From Gracilimonas sp. (GTDB lineage Bacteria > Bacteroidota > Rhodothermia > Balneolales > Balneolaceae), in contig NZ_JAVJQO010000008.1 of assembly GCF_040218225.1 (NCBI RefSeq), positions 124,001 through 188,000 on the forward strand: DNA of 64,000 bases, in the 5' to 3' direction. Position numbers and translations under genes: made by a program. Under the pieces are notes generated by a model that had not been told where the DNA came from, did no database searches, and saw nothing but the letters and a program-made list of their open reading frames with translations. Position 1 is the first letter of the stretch, and each line of letters starts with the position of its first letter. Below, piece by piece: positions 9,391 to 18,434 of the stretch.

Positions 9391-10110
9391 ATGAACATCA
9401 ATAAATTTCTTTTCCAGAAGAGTTGGATTTATTTCGCTCTATTCTTTGGCTTTGCGCTTTGGGGATTCTGGCCCAGCTATTATTCTGATGTATCCAGAGA
9501 CTATTCTCTGCAAACTCATCTTCATGGCATTGGGATGACACTCTGGTGTTTGATGCTGATCTCTCAGGCTTACCTTATTAAAATTAATAAGCGGACCATT
9601 CATAGGTATATTGGGAAAGCTTCCTATGTATTAGTTCCTTTTATCGTAGGTTCAACAGTGGTTTTAACGCATTCCAGCCTTTATGAAAACACTCCCTATA
9701 ACAGTGAAGTATTTTCAGATCTGGCACTGATGATCAATGCCACATTGCTATTTCTCATTATTTACGGATTGGCAATCTATCATAAAAAAGATGCTCTTAC
9801 TCACGCCAGGTACATGTTTTGCACCATCTTTCCGATGTTTACACCCATAACTGATCGAATTATTTACAATTACTTTCGTCCGTTGGTTGATTTTGCTCCA
9901 ACCTTAGATGGGGCTCCTGTGGTTCCTTTCTTTGGGTTTTTGCTGGCAAATGTCATAGTAGCCGGATTCACTTTCTGGGACTGGAAATCAAACAAAAGAA
10001 AAGATGTGTTTCCAGTGGTACTGGTTATGCTGATTCTATATCACACCTCGGTATTTACCTTTCATCTTATTCCCACCTGGCGAAGTTTTGGAGAGTGGTT
10101 TTTAGGTTAG
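9391..10110 (+). CDS. Uncharacterised multi-pass membrane protein (DUF2306-like)
   Basis: 239 residues with about six or seven hydrophobic segments, spread along the whole length. Conserved-looking histidines sit at helix ends (QTHLHGIGM and RTIHRYIGKASY). This arrangement resembles DUF2306-type predicted membrane proteins, but I cannot assign a function. There is no Shine-Dalgarno-like sequence before the ATG because the repeat element abuts it. The stop codon lies inside a stem-loop shared with the convergent NlpE-like gene. Confidence 0.75.
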   Translation: MNINKFLFQKSWIYFALFFGFALWGFWPSYYSDVSRDYSLQTHLHGIGMTLWCLMLISQAYLIKINKRTIHRYIGKASYVLVPFIVGSTVVLTHSSLYENTPYNSEVFSDLALMINATLLFLIIYGLAIYHKKDALTHARYMFCTIFPMFTPITDRIIYNYFRPLVDFAPTLDGAPVVPFFGFLLANVIVAGFTFWDWKSNKRKDVFPVVLVMLILYHTSVFTFHLIPTWRSFGEWFLG

Positions 10111-10133
10111 AAATGATTCTAACGTTGTTTTTT
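10106..10133 (+). terminator. Hairpin plus T run over two convergent stop codons
   Basis: GTTAGAA (10106-10112), loop ATGA, TTCTAAC (10117-10123), then GTTGTTTTTT. The stem includes the TAG stop of the plus-strand membrane gene and the TAG stop of the minus-strand NlpE-like gene. The T run favours termination of the plus-strand transcript. Confidence 0.6.
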
Positions 10134-10562
10134 CAACCTGTATTTATCTGATAAATTACCGGTTATCCGATCTCCGTTTTGATCAAGGTGAATAAGAACA
10201 TTTTCACCAACAAAATATTGATTGGGGGGTTCATTGTTTTCAAGAGTGATTTGATTTCCAGTTTTATTCCAACTGTATCTGCCTGTTTTCTTGATTTGAT
10301 TAGGTTCTTCTTCACCCAAATAAATCATCGTAAGTTTGTAGGTAGAATCAGAAATTTCGATTTTGGTTTCAATACCTTCACAGGATGCACAGGGGGTGAT
10401 TCCAACGTATGTGCCGGTTACATCAAGGGAGTTCTGCGAAGTATGACTATTGGTGTCTTCAATCGGTGTTGGTCTCTTTTCCGAGGTGCAACCTAAAGAT
10501 GCTGCTGCCATAATTAGAAAAAGAAGAAAGGCTTTTGTGCTGAAATAAATCGGATTATCCAT
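10119..10562 (-). CDS. NlpE N-terminal domain lipoprotein
   Basis: 147 residues. A signal with lipobox ASLGC gives lipidated C25, and the mature part is a small beta-barrel. Its hallmark is GITPCASCEG, with a CxxC at C58 and C61, as in the N-terminal domain of NlpE (a copper-resistance and surface-sensing lipoprotein in enterobacteria). Stand-alone NlpE_N proteins are common in Bacteroidota. The CxxC could bind a metal or form a disulfide. The gene begins 8 bases inside the end of the hydrolase gene, so the two are likely expressed together. Function beyond the domain is unknown. Confidence 0.85.
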   Translation of the reverse strand: MDNPIYFSTKAFLLFLIMAAASLGCTSEKRPTPIEDTNSHTSQNSLDVTGTYVGITPCASCEGIETKIEISDSTYKLTMIYLGEEEPNQIKKTGRYSWNKTGNQITLENNEPPNQYFVGENVLIHLDQNGDRITGNLSDKYRLKKQR

Positions 10563-11406
10563 TGATCTCTCTCAGTATGAACTTTTTGTCTTTGTCCTGT
10601 TCGAGTTTTCCTGCTTTGGCGTGAACCGAATGATAGAAAAGCAGCAGCGAGTTCTCTTTCAGAGCCTGCCTTAAGATAAGAGTTTTAGCTTTCTTGGATT
10701 GAATGGGATCAATATCCATATGGCGCATGGCATAGTGGTTCAGGTGATGCTCGGAAGGAACCAGATCACCCAAGAAATAGGCCGTTTCACCAGCATCCTG
10801 AATTTTCACAATCTGATGGCCTGGTGTATGTCCGCCTGTTCTGATTAATTCAATACCCGGAAGCAGCTCAAAATAAGTGTCAGTAATCATCACCAGTTTA
10901 TCGTCGGCAGCAAGTTTATAGAATTCATCCAGCTCATAACCTGCTCCCAATATGTGCTTCTTTTTGTCAACCTGTTCCAGAGCATAATACCATTCTTTCT
11001 TTTGAATGAAATAATTGGCGTAGCTCATGGTGGGTTGAGTGGAAGTATTGCTATCCACAAAGGTAGATCCGGCAGCATGATCGAAATGAAGATGGCTGAG
11101 AACCACATGCGTAATGTCTGATGGGGAAAGGCCAAAAATATCGAGATTGGTAAGCAAATTTGAAGTGTCTGTATAAGAACTTTTATAATCTAATCCCCAG
11201 CCAAGCCCGGTATCCAGTAAAATATTATGTTTTCCATCCCGGATCAGAATCGGATTGATGCCAATGGCAGAAGATCTTTTTTTGATATCTGACTTTTGTT
11301 GACGTGCCGTGATATCAGCAGAATCTATTTTCTGAAAAATACCGTCATCGAAAACTTCAAAGATTCCTTCGCTGAGCTGCTCAATTTCAAACCGGCCTAC
11401 TTTCAT
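10555..11406 (-). CDS. Metallo-beta-lactamase-fold hydrolase
   Basis: 283 residues. The metal site motif HLHFDH lies at 105-110, with a further metal ligand in GHTPGH and a later histidine in YHSVHA. LLDTGLGW near 63-70 is the usual first strand-turn of the fold. There is no signal peptide, so it is probably cytoplasmic. The family covers lactonases, thioesterases and many other hydrolases; the overall look is of a quorum-quenching-lactonase-like MBL protein, but the substrate is not readable. It heads a two-gene unit with the NlpE-like lipoprotein and is divergent from the CrtI-like gene across about 86 bases. Confidence 0.88.
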   Translation of the reverse strand: MKVGRFEIEQLSEGIFEVFDDGIFQKIDSADITARQQKSDIKKRSSAIGINPILIRDGKHNILLDTGLGWGLDYKSSYTDTSNLLTNLDIFGLSPSDITHVVLSHLHFDHAAGSTFVDSNTSTQPTMSYANYFIQKKEWYYALEQVDKKKHILGAGYELDEFYKLAADDKLVMITDTYFELLPGIELIRTGGHTPGHQIVKIQDAGETAYFLGDLVPSEHHLNHYAMRHMDIDPIQSKKAKTLILRQALKENSLLLFYHSVHAKAGKLEQDKDKKFILREING

Positions 11407-11492
11407 AAACAGTGAATTAATAGAATGATTAATCAGTTTGTGTAACTTAAAAAATCTTTGCTTTCAAGCAATTCATTTTATCTTTGGCATCT

Positions 11493-13097
11493 ATGAAGAA
11501 ATACGACGCTATCATCATCGGATCGGGACATAATGGCCTGGTTACAGCCTGTTACTTAGCAAAAAACGGATACGAAGTTCTCGTTCTTGAGCGCGATTCT
11601 ACCATCGGCGGTGCAGTTCGCACTGAGACCATGTTTGAATCTGAAGAAAACCCCAATGGCTTTAGGATGGATGTGGGCTCCTCGGTTCACATTATGATTC
11701 ATCAAACTGGAATTATAGAGCATCTGGAACTTGAAAAATATGGGCTGGAGTATATCGATATGGATCCGATAATGTCGTACCCGGTTCCAACAGGGAAAGG
11801 GGTGATCCATTTCTGGAAAGATGTGGAGCGAACACTGGAATCTATCTCAAGAGTAGCCCCGGAAGATGTTGAGAACTATAAAGAGTTTATCAAATTTTGG
11901 GGAAAGATCAATAAGGGAGTGCTGAAGGCATTTATGACGAAGCCTTCGACGGGAAGCATCATGGCTGAGATGACCAAAGCTCAGATTAAAGATGGAGCCA
12001 TGTTTCGAAAAGGGGAACAGGCAGCAGGACTTCAGAAAATCTTGTCTAGCTACGGAAAAGTAGTAGATAACGCGTTCGAGAGTCCGCATATGAAGGCAGC
12101 TATACTTTGGTTTGCGGCACAGTCTGGCCCGTTGCCCGATCACTCTGCTACAGGCGATTTTGCTGGCTGGCAGTCGATGTTGCATGAGAGTGGAGCTAAA
12201 CATCCGCGTGGGGGAAGTGGTATGCTTACTCAGGCTATGAAGAATATGATTGAAGCTCATGGCGGAGAGGTTCGGGCGGATCACCCCATAAAAGAAATCC
12301 TGATTGAAAACGGCAAAGCGATTGGAGTTCGGACCGAAAAAGGGGAGGAATTCAGAGCTGGTACGATTGTTTCCAATGCGCATGTGCAAACCACAATGAT
12401 GAAAATGGTGGGAAGGAAACATTTAGACGACTCCATGTTTAAGAAAGTGGAAGATATCAATGTAGGAAATGGTTTCGGGATGGTAATCCGCTGCGCAGTT
12501 GAAGAGCTGCCTGAATATTCTGCTGCTCCCGGAGATCCTGATATTCATAATGGGATTCAGTTGTTGGCGCCTTCGGTTCAGTACATGAACAATGCGATTG
12601 GAGACTACATGCAAAAACGTCCGCCTGAGAAACCCGCTGTTTTGTGTATGACTTTCTCAAAAATTGATCCTGATGTAGCCAAAGACGGAAAACATACTTT
12701 GTTTGCCTGGGCGCAGTGGCATCCCTATGAGTTGGCTAATGGGTTGCACTGGGATGATATCAGGGAAAGGGAGGCTCAAAAAATCTATGACGTGGTAACT
12801 GAGTATGCTCCCAATATGCAAGATAAACTCATTGACTGGTATATTCAGTCTCCTTTGGATATAGAACGGAAGCACGGATTACTTCGTGGAAATGTAATGC
12901 ATGTCGAAATGAGCTTTGATCAGATGTTCATGTTTCGTCCAATTCCTGAAATGAGTCAGTACGAAACTCCTATTAAAAATTTATATTTAGCCAGCGCTTC
13001 CTGCCATCCCGGGGGAGGCGTGTTTGGGGCTGCGGGACATAATGCAGCTCAGGTTATCCTGAAAAACAACAAAAAGAAATTCTTTTCATTCAGCTGA
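11493..13097 (+). CDS. CrtI/phytoene-desaturase-like FAD oxidoreductase
   Basis: 534 residues. The N-terminal dinucleotide loop is GSGHNG within IIIGSGHNGLV (7-17), followed by ERDSTIGG, which fits FAD binding. The C-terminal segment LYLASASCHPGGGVFGAAGHNAA is the matching end motif of the phytoene desaturase/NAD(P)-FAD oxidoreductase family. No carotenoid genes (crtB, crtY and so on) are near, so this may be one of the broad all-trans-retinol-saturase/CrtI-like enzymes rather than a true desaturase. The ATG at 11493 gives a normal start right before the nucleotide-binding strand; an upstream TTG (11484) adds only three residues. Confidence 0.88.
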   Translation: MKKYDAIIIGSGHNGLVTACYLAKNGYEVLVLERDSTIGGAVRTETMFESEENPNGFRMDVGSSVHIMIHQTGIIEHLELEKYGLEYIDMDPIMSYPVPTGKGVIHFWKDVERTLESISRVAPEDVENYKEFIKFWGKINKGVLKAFMTKPSTGSIMAEMTKAQIKDGAMFRKGEQAAGLQKILSSYGKVVDNAFESPHMKAAILWFAAQSGPLPDHSATGDFAGWQSMLHESGAKHPRGGSGMLTQAMKNMIEAHGGEVRADHPIKEILIENGKAIGVRTEKGEEFRAGTIVSNAHVQTTMMKMVGRKHLDDSMFKKVEDINVGNGFGMVIRCAVEELPEYSAAPGDPDIHNGIQLLAPSVQYMNNAIGDYMQKRPPEKPAVLCMTFSKIDPDVAKDGKHTLFAWAQWHPYELANGLHWDDIREREAQKIYDVVTEYAPNMQDKLIDWYIQSPLDIERKHGLLRGNVMHVEMSFDQMFMFRPIPEMSQYETPIKNLYLASASCHPGGGVFGAAGHNAAQVILKNNKKKFFSFS

Positions 13098-13100
13098 GGT
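13096..13100 (+). promoter_or_regulatory. Shine-Dalgarno site supporting the alr TTG start
   Basis: GAGGT lies 7 bases before the TTG at 13108 and overlaps the stop of the preceding gene. No ATG is suitably placed: the next in-frame ATG (codon 30) would remove the first conserved strand. Confidence 0.55.
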
Positions 13101-13107
13101 AAATTCA

Positions 13108-14166
13108 TTGAGTTCGACACTGCATGTAAATCTGGCAAAGATTGAGCATAATTTAACTGTGATTTCTGAAAAAGTGGGTAAGCACATAAAGAAAATGGCC
13201 GTCATTAAAGATGATGCGTATGGCCATGGGGCAGTAAAGGTAGCTCAGCGCCTGAAGGATAAAGTTGATTACTTTTGTGTGGCTGAGCTGGTGGAAGCTA
13301 TCGAGCTCAGAGAGGCTGGTATAAAGAAACCCATTCTCGTATTTGAGATTCCTCCCAGGGGCAGTGAGCTTTTATACAAGCAGTATAGCATTACCGCAAG
13401 TGTTTCTGACTTATCGGTTTTTGAGCGGCTTGAACCGGGAACGGATTGTCATCTTCACTTTGATACCGGCATGTTCCGGTTGGGGATATTACCAGAAGAT
13501 GCTGAAGTTGCTCTTCAGAAAATGAAGGAGTTTGAACGCCTTAATTACACTGGAATTTATACGCATTTTGCCAACGCTGATGATCCGGGTAACCCCAGAG
13601 TTATTCAACAGCTTGAGATGTTTAACACCATTCGTGAACTTTTCCCCGACCATCTTATGGCACATGCCTGTAACAGTGGGGGATTATTTTTCTACAGTGA
13701 TGAAAATGTCCATTTTGACGCAGTTAGGTTTGGGGTTTCTTTGTATGGCTATGCCCCGGGTGACACAGAGATTAAAGGGTTGGAGCCAGCTGTTGAGTGG
13801 AAATCACATTTATTGCAGGTAAAGAGAATCAGGAAAGGTGATGCAGTGGGCTATGGAAGCCGGTGGCAAGCTCCAGAAGATGGGTGGCTGGGTATTGTAC
13901 CGGTTGGATACTCAGATGGTGTTTTCAGAACGCTGAGTGGCCAAATAAAAGTTGAAATAAAAGGTCGATTATACCAACAGGTGGGTACCATTAGTATGGA
14001 CTATATGGCCGTGTTCCTTGAGAATGATAAACTGGAACAAGGGGAATCCGTTGTGATTTTGAGAGGTGGTAACCTATCTGCGAAAGAATGGGCAGAAAAA
14101 GCAGGGACTATTCCGTATGAAATTACAACTTCTATTCACCCAAAAGTGGAAAGAGAATATATTTAG
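13108..14166 (+). CDS. alr: Alanine racemase
   Basis: 352 residues. The PLP lysine is K34 in AVIKDDAYGHG, and the second catalytic base is Y249 in AVGYGSRWQ. The C-terminal ISMDYMAV segment is typical. The enzyme converts L-alanine to D-alanine for peptidoglycan. It is a stand-alone racemase, whereas many Bacteroidota carry a MurF-Alr fusion. The start is taken as TTG because the first residues (STLHVNLAKIEHNL) match the conserved N-terminus and a GAGGT site precedes it. The gene begins 10 bases after the flavoprotein and its last 4 bases overlap the convergent FKBP gene. Confidence 0.94.
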   Translation: MSSTLHVNLAKIEHNLTVISEKVGKHIKKMAVIKDDAYGHGAVKVAQRLKDKVDYFCVAELVEAIELREAGIKKPILVFEIPPRGSELLYKQYSITASVSDLSVFERLEPGTDCHLHFDTGMFRLGILPEDAEVALQKMKEFERLNYTGIYTHFANADDPGNPRVIQQLEMFNTIRELFPDHLMAHACNSGGLFFYSDENVHFDAVRFGVSLYGYAPGDTEIKGLEPAVEWKSHLLQVKRIRKGDAVGYGSRWQAPEDGWLGIVPVGYSDGVFRTLSGQIKVEIKGRLYQQVGTISMDYMAVFLENDKLEQGESVVILRGGNLSAKEWAEKAGTIPYEITTSIHPKVEREYI

Positions 14167-14672
14167 AAAGTAATATTCTCGAGTTCGATATCAACCCAAA
14201 CGGTATCACTTGTATATGTAAAGGAACGCCCCAAATATCCAATTATGGGAGGGGTAAGTATCAGCACTCTTTTTTCTCCTTCCTTCATTCCAATGAGACC
14301 TTCTCTGAACTGTGCTTCAACAATAACATCAAATCTGCTGCCATTTGTTGTTACCAATTCTTGTCTTGGTTCTGTAACTCCGTTGGCATAGGAGCTGGAG
14401 ATTATTCGGTCTAAGTTACTTTTATATCGCTTGGTATAATAAAACTCAATTTCGTCACGGGGGCCAACTTCAAACTCACCTTCACCCTCTTCTATAACAT
14501 AAATAATAAGCCCGGATTCAGTAGTGTCAACGCTAACCGGATCAGTGGTAGAAAAGGGCTCAGGAACATCAGAAAAATCTATTCTTCTGGGGTCATTAGT
14601 ATCACAGGAAGCGAGAAAAAGTGTGACAAAAAAAGTAAGTAAAAATGAGCTTTTTAAGCGTGTATTATTCAT
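14163..14672 (-). CDS. FKBP-type peptidyl-prolyl isomerase lipoprotein
   Basis: 169 residues. The signal with lipobox FLASC gives lipidated C23, placing the protein on a membrane outside the cytoplasm. The C-terminal half has FKBP features: FREGLIGMKEGEKRVLILTPPIIGYLG followed by a final strand VDIELENITF. Several aromatic active-site positions are not classic, so isomerase activity is likely but unproven; a chaperone role on exported proteins is possible. It lies downstream of tatC on the same strand with a 117-base gap and converges on alr with a 4-base overlap. Confidence 0.83.
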   Translation of the reverse strand: MNNTRLKSSFLLTFFVTLFLASCDTNDPRRIDFSDVPEPFSTTDPVSVDTTESGLIIYVIEEGEGEFEVGPRDEIEFYYTKRYKSNLDRIISSSYANGVTEPRQELVTTNGSRFDVIVEAQFREGLIGMKEGEKRVLILTPPIIGYLGRSFTYTSDTVWVDIELENITF

Positions 14673-14789
14673 TGAGATGATAGTGTTCTCTTAATTTGAT
14701 TAGATAACGTATTAACTAAGCTACCTTCATTTTATTTCGATCAAAGATAAAGCTTCGCAGACTTAAAACCATATGATATAGGAGATAAA

Positions 14790-15650
14790 TCAACTTGAAG
14801 AGTTGGAATCTGATGTTCCTGAAATAGCTTCATCCAGTTCTTTCTTTCTTTTTCGCATGGCATACCGGCTAATCCAGATAGAAAGTTCGTAAAGTACCGT
14901 TAAGGGCAAGGCAATAAGAACCTGTGAAATTGGATCAGGTGGAGTCAGCATGGCCGATATTACCAAAGCAAAAATAATTGAGTGTCTCCGGTATTTTTTA
15001 AGTAAATCCGGCGTCAGCAACCCAATTTTGGATAGCGAGTAACTCACTACAGGTATTTGAAATATAATACCACATGCTACCACCCACATCGAAACGGAGC
15101 TAAAGTATTCATTAATATCAAAATCATTACGGATGATGTCCGATATTTGAAACTGTGCAAAAAACTGCAGGGCAAAGGGCACCAGTATGAGATAGCCGAA
15201 GGTAACCCCCAGTAAAAAGAAAAAGGTGATAAAAAATGTGCTAAAGAAGGTTTTCTTCTTTTCTTTTGACTCGAGCGCTGGCTCAACAAAAGCCCATATC
15301 TGGTAAATGAAAATCGGAGATCCGATCACAAATCCCATTACAAAAAGGGTACCCCAGAAAGTGAAAAACTGACCGGGCAACCGGCGGCTTTGGAGCTCAA
15401 AATTGACCGCATCAACCCGTAGTAGATCATACATGAAAAAGTCAGCCCGGGTAGGACCAAGCATCACTTCTTCCACGAAGAAATCAGAGAAGACAAAGGC
15501 TATGGCAACCCCAACTAAAACACCAATCAGCCCTTTGATGATACGCCAGCGTAATTCTTCCAGGTGATCCAGAAAAGACATAGTATCGGTACGATCGGCT
15601 GGTTTTTTAGCCTTGGGTGGCTCACCTTGCATGATTTGGCGCTGTTCCAA
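14790..15650 (-). CDS. tatC: Sec-independent protein translocase TatC
   Basis: 286 residues with six hydrophobic segments. The conserved cytoplasmic start FLDHLEELRWRI is present, followed by the expected helices. It is the signal-peptide receptor of the twin-arginine pathway in the inner membrane. tatA/tatB are not in the window. The start is uncertain: TTG at 15650 has AGGA six bases ahead, while an ATG at 15632 has no visible ribosome site; both keep the whole conserved domain. It follows glyA by 12 bases, so rpiB-glyA-tatC look like one transcript. The C-terminal tail is Ser-rich. Confidence 0.94.
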   Translation of the reverse strand: MEQRQIMQGEPPKAKKPADRTDTMSFLDHLEELRWRIIKGLIGVLVGVAIAFVFSDFFVEEVMLGPTRADFFMYDLLRVDAVNFELQSRRLPGQFFTFWGTLFVMGFVIGSPIFIYQIWAFVEPALESKEKKKTFFSTFFITFFFLLGVTFGYLILVPFALQFFAQFQISDIIRNDFDINEYFSSVSMWVVACGIIFQIPVVSYSLSKIGLLTPDLLKKYRRHSIIFALVISAMLTPPDPISQVLIALPLTVLYELSIWISRYAMRKRKKELDEAISGTSDSNSSS

Positions 15651-15662
15651 TTCTATTCCTGC

Positions 15663-16961
15663 TTATGCGGTTACAAAATCATAGAGGGGGAAACGGTCAC
15701 ATAAATCACGCACTTCCTGTTCTACTTTCTTATGTGTGTCTGCATCTTCAGGTTTCTGAAGTACGCGGTCAATTAAAATAGCGATTTGCTCGAACTCTGC
15801 TTCTTTCAGGCCTCGTGTGGTCATAGCAGGGGAGCCAATTCGAATTCCGGAAGTGACAAATGGACTTTCAGTATCGAACGGAACCATATTCTTGTTTACG
15901 GTGATAGCTGCTTGCCCCAAAGCATCCTCTGCAATTTTGCCATTTAAACCTTTATTTCTAAGATCGATGAGTATCAGGTGGTTATCCGTTCCTCCACTCA
16001 CAAGGTTATATCCCATTTCCAGAAACTTATTTGCCATGGCTTTGGCATTTTTCTGTGTCTGTGTTTGATATGCTTTGAAATCATCCTGCAAAGCTTCACC
16101 AAAGGAAACGGCTTTAGCAGCAATCACGTGCATGAGCGGTCCGCCTTGAGTACCCGGGAAAACGGCTGAGTCAAATACTTCACCCCAATTTTTTGTTCTT
16201 CCAGATTTAGCAGCCGTCACGCCGATTGAGTTTTCACCATCTTTACCCACTAAAATCATTCCGCCTCTTGGGCCTCGCAATGTCTTGTGAGTAGTGGTTG
16301 TAACCACATGCGCGTGGGGAAGAGGATCTTTCAGGTTTCGGGTTGCAATCAAACCAGCCGTATGTGCCATATCCATCCAAAGTAAAGCACCAACCTCATC
16401 TGCGATGCTTCTAAATGCCTCATAGTCATAGTCTCTTGGATAAGCAGATGCACCAATGGAAATCATGGTGGGTTTAACTTCGAGCGCACGGTCACGGATA
16501 ATATTCATGTCAAGACGACCGGTTTCCTTATTCACACCATAAAATTCAGCGTTATAATTTATACCTGAAAAGTTTACGGGTGAACCATGCGTCAGGTGAC
16601 CACCGTGTGACAGATCAAAGCCTAACAAAGTTTCACCTGGCTTCATACAAGCAAGATATACAGCTGCATTAGCTGTTGCACCTGAATGAGGCTGTACATT
16701 AACCCAGTCGGCTCCAAATAATTTCTTAGCTCGGTCGCGGGCAATATCCTCAACATCATCTACTACTTCGCAGCCTCCGTAATAACGTTTACCGGGATAG
16801 CCTTCTGCGTATTTGTTGGTAAGTACACTGCCCATCGCTGCAATAGTAGCTTTAGAGGCAAAATTTTCGGAGGCAATTAACTCAAGGTTATAGTTTTGTC
16901 GGTCTGTTTCTTTTTCAAGAAGGCTGAAAATTTGGGCATCTTGCTCTTGAAGAGATTTCAT
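15663..16961 (-). CDS. glyA: Serine hydroxymethyltransferase
   Basis: 432 residues with near-universal family sequence: [10 protein letters not shown] (25-34), the Q/H/S-rich [10 protein letters not shown] cofactor segment, DMAHTAGL, and the PLP lysine K226 in [14 protein letters not shown]. It interconverts serine and glycine while loading tetrahydrofolate with a one-carbon unit, the main feed for the thymidylate and purine branches. It starts 9 bases after rpiB and ends 12 bases before tatC. Length and motifs are normal. Confidence 0.97.
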   Translation of the reverse strand: MKSLQEQDAQIFSLLEKETDRQNYNLELIASENFASKATIAAMGSVLTNKYAEGYPGKRYYGGCEVVDDVEDIARDRAKKLFGADWVNVQPHSGATANAAVYLACMKPGETLLGFDLSHGGHLTHGSPVNFSGINYNAEFYGVNKETGRLDMNIIRDRALEVKPTMISIGASAYPRDYDYEAFRSIADEVGALLWMDMAHTAGLIATRNLKDPLPHAHVVTTTTHKTLRGPRGGMILVGKDGENSIGVTAAKSGRTKNWGEVFDSAVFPGTQGGPLMHVIAAKAVSFGEALQDDFKAYQTQTQKNAKAMANKFLEMGYNLVSGGTDNHLILIDLRNKGLNGKIAEDALGQAAITVNKNMVPFDTESPFVTSGIRIGSPAMTTRGLKEAEFEQIAILIDRVLQKPEDADTHKKVEQEVRDLCDRFPLYDFVTA

Positions 16962-16970
16962 TGGCGGCAG

Positions 16971-17411
16971 TTACTTTTTAGTTAATGATTCGATTTTATT
17001 GACTCGTCGCTCATGGCGGCCGCCCTCAAAATTAGTGGCAAACCAAGCTTCCATTATTTCTTTAATCTCAGATTCATTTAATTCGCGGCCAGGCAAACAC
17101 ATTATATTCGCATTATTGTGAAGTCGGGTCATTTTTGCTGCTTTGGTCGAATAGACTAATCCTGCCCGAACTTTAGGGTATTTATTAGCTGTCATGCAAA
17201 CACCCTGACCACTTCCGCAAACCAGAATTCCCTGTTCATGTTCGCCGCTGTTAATAACCTCAGATACTTTTATAGCAAAATCAGGGTAATCAACGGATTC
17301 TTCGGAATGCGTTCCGTAATCGACGGGAGTATGACCCATTTCTTCCAGTATTTTTTTTACAGTTTCCTTTGCAGGATATCCGGCATGATCGCTGGCAATA
17401 GGGATGATCAT
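16971..17411 (-). CDS. rpiB: Ribose-5-phosphate isomerase B
   Basis: 146 residues of the RpiB/LacAB family: IASDHAGYPAKE at the start, VDYPDFA, the catalytic-cysteine segment ILVCGSGQG, and NNANIMCLPGRE. It interconverts ribose-5-phosphate and ribulose-5-phosphate in the pentose phosphate pathway. The ATG at 17411 is used; a TTG one codon before gives no gain. It is the first gene of the minus-strand rpiB-glyA-tatC group, divergent from the inositol-monophosphatase gene across about 140 bases. Confidence 0.95.
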   Translation of the reverse strand: MIIPIASDHAGYPAKETVKKILEEMGHTPVDYGTHSEESVDYPDFAIKVSEVINSGEHEQGILVCGSGQGVCMTANKYPKVRAGLVYSTKAAKMTRLHNNANIMCLPGRELNESEIKEIMEAWFATNFEGGRHERRVNKIESLTKK

Positions 17412-17552
17412 CAAATCTTTGATTTAGGTAAGAAATTGGCTCCAAATATCCACAAAATTTGGTTGATATTAAAGGAGACCAGGAAGGAAATCCCGCATTT
17501 TAATCTCTATCTTTAATGAATCACTCATTCAATCAAAATTCAGGGTTAGAAA

Positions 17553-18362
17553 TTGAATTATTCTAAAGAGTTAGAAGTCGCAAAACAAGCAGCAAAACAA
17601 GCAGCATCAATAATCCGCGATTATGCCGGAAGAACTTCTTTTGATGTGAAACTGAAAGGTAAGAACGACCTCGTTACCGATGCCGATGTGAATTCAGAAA
17701 AAAAGATTATAGAAGTAATACAGCAGGCTTTTCCTGATGATTATATTCTGGCTGAGGAATCACAGAAGCGATCTTCTATTCCAGAAGAACGTATCTGGAT
17801 TATTGATCCCATCGACGGTACTACCAACTTTGCGCATGCTTTCCCTGTGTATTGTGTTTCTATTGCTTTATGGGAAAACAGACAGCCTAAAGTTGGGTTG
17901 GTATATGAAGTAGCCAATGATGAATTGTTTACCGCTACAGAAGGTGAGGGGGCTTTTTTGAATGGAGAAGGCATTCACATTTCGCAAAACAATGATCCTA
18001 CTTCCTCTTTGATTGGGACGGGATTTCCTTATAATAACCTGAATCTGGTGGATAACTACCTCAAGCTTTTCAAGCGAATGATGGAGAAAACCCATGGGGT
18101 CCGTCGTCCGGGTTCTGCCGCCTGGGATTTATGCAATGTGGCCTGTGGGCGGTTTGAGGGATTCTATGAATATGGTTTAAGTGCCTGGGATGTAGCTGCT
18201 GGCGTGTTGATTATTAAAGAAGCCGGAGGAGTGATTACCGATTGGAAAGGAGAGGGAGAGTGGTTATTCGGACAACGCATTATAGCTGGTAATAAATCAG
18301 TACATGCCTTTTTGTTGAACGAAATTCAGCAATGTTTTGAACAGGATGAGCTTAAAGGCTGA
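17553..18362 (+). CDS. Inositol-monophosphatase-family protein (SuhB-like)
   Basis: 269 residues. The metal-binding motifs are all present: E68/E69 in LAEES, D85-P-I-D88-GTTNF, and the C-terminal AWDVAAGVLIIKEAGG. The family dephosphorylates inositol-1-phosphate and related sugar phosphates, and some members (SuhB, CysQ) have other roles; the substrate is not readable. The start is TTG: an in-frame TAG sits at 17547-17549, so no upstream start is possible, and AGGG lies 7 bases ahead of the TTG. The first residues fit the usual N-terminal helix. Confidence 0.9.
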   Translation: MNYSKELEVAKQAAKQAASIIRDYAGRTSFDVKLKGKNDLVTDADVNSEKKIIEVIQQAFPDDYILAEESQKRSSIPEERIWIIDPIDGTTNFAHAFPVYCVSIALWENRQPKVGLVYEVANDELFTATEGEGAFLNGEGIHISQNNDPTSSLIGTGFPYNNLNLVDNYLKLFKRMMEKTHGVRRPGSAAWDLCNVACGRFEGFYEYGLSAWDVAAGVLIIKEAGGVITDWKGEGEWLFGQRIIAGNKSVHAFLLNEIQQCFEQDELKG

Positions 18363-18434
18363 AAAGATTTTTTGAAAGGTTATTTTATCAAATAAAAAAT
18401 AGCGTAACTTGGAGTTTAACTAACTACTTACCTA

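Noticed and set aside
11847-12422. 191-residue minus-strand frame inside the CrtI-like gene
   Set aside because: Antisense shadow of a conserved flavoprotein, no domain features.
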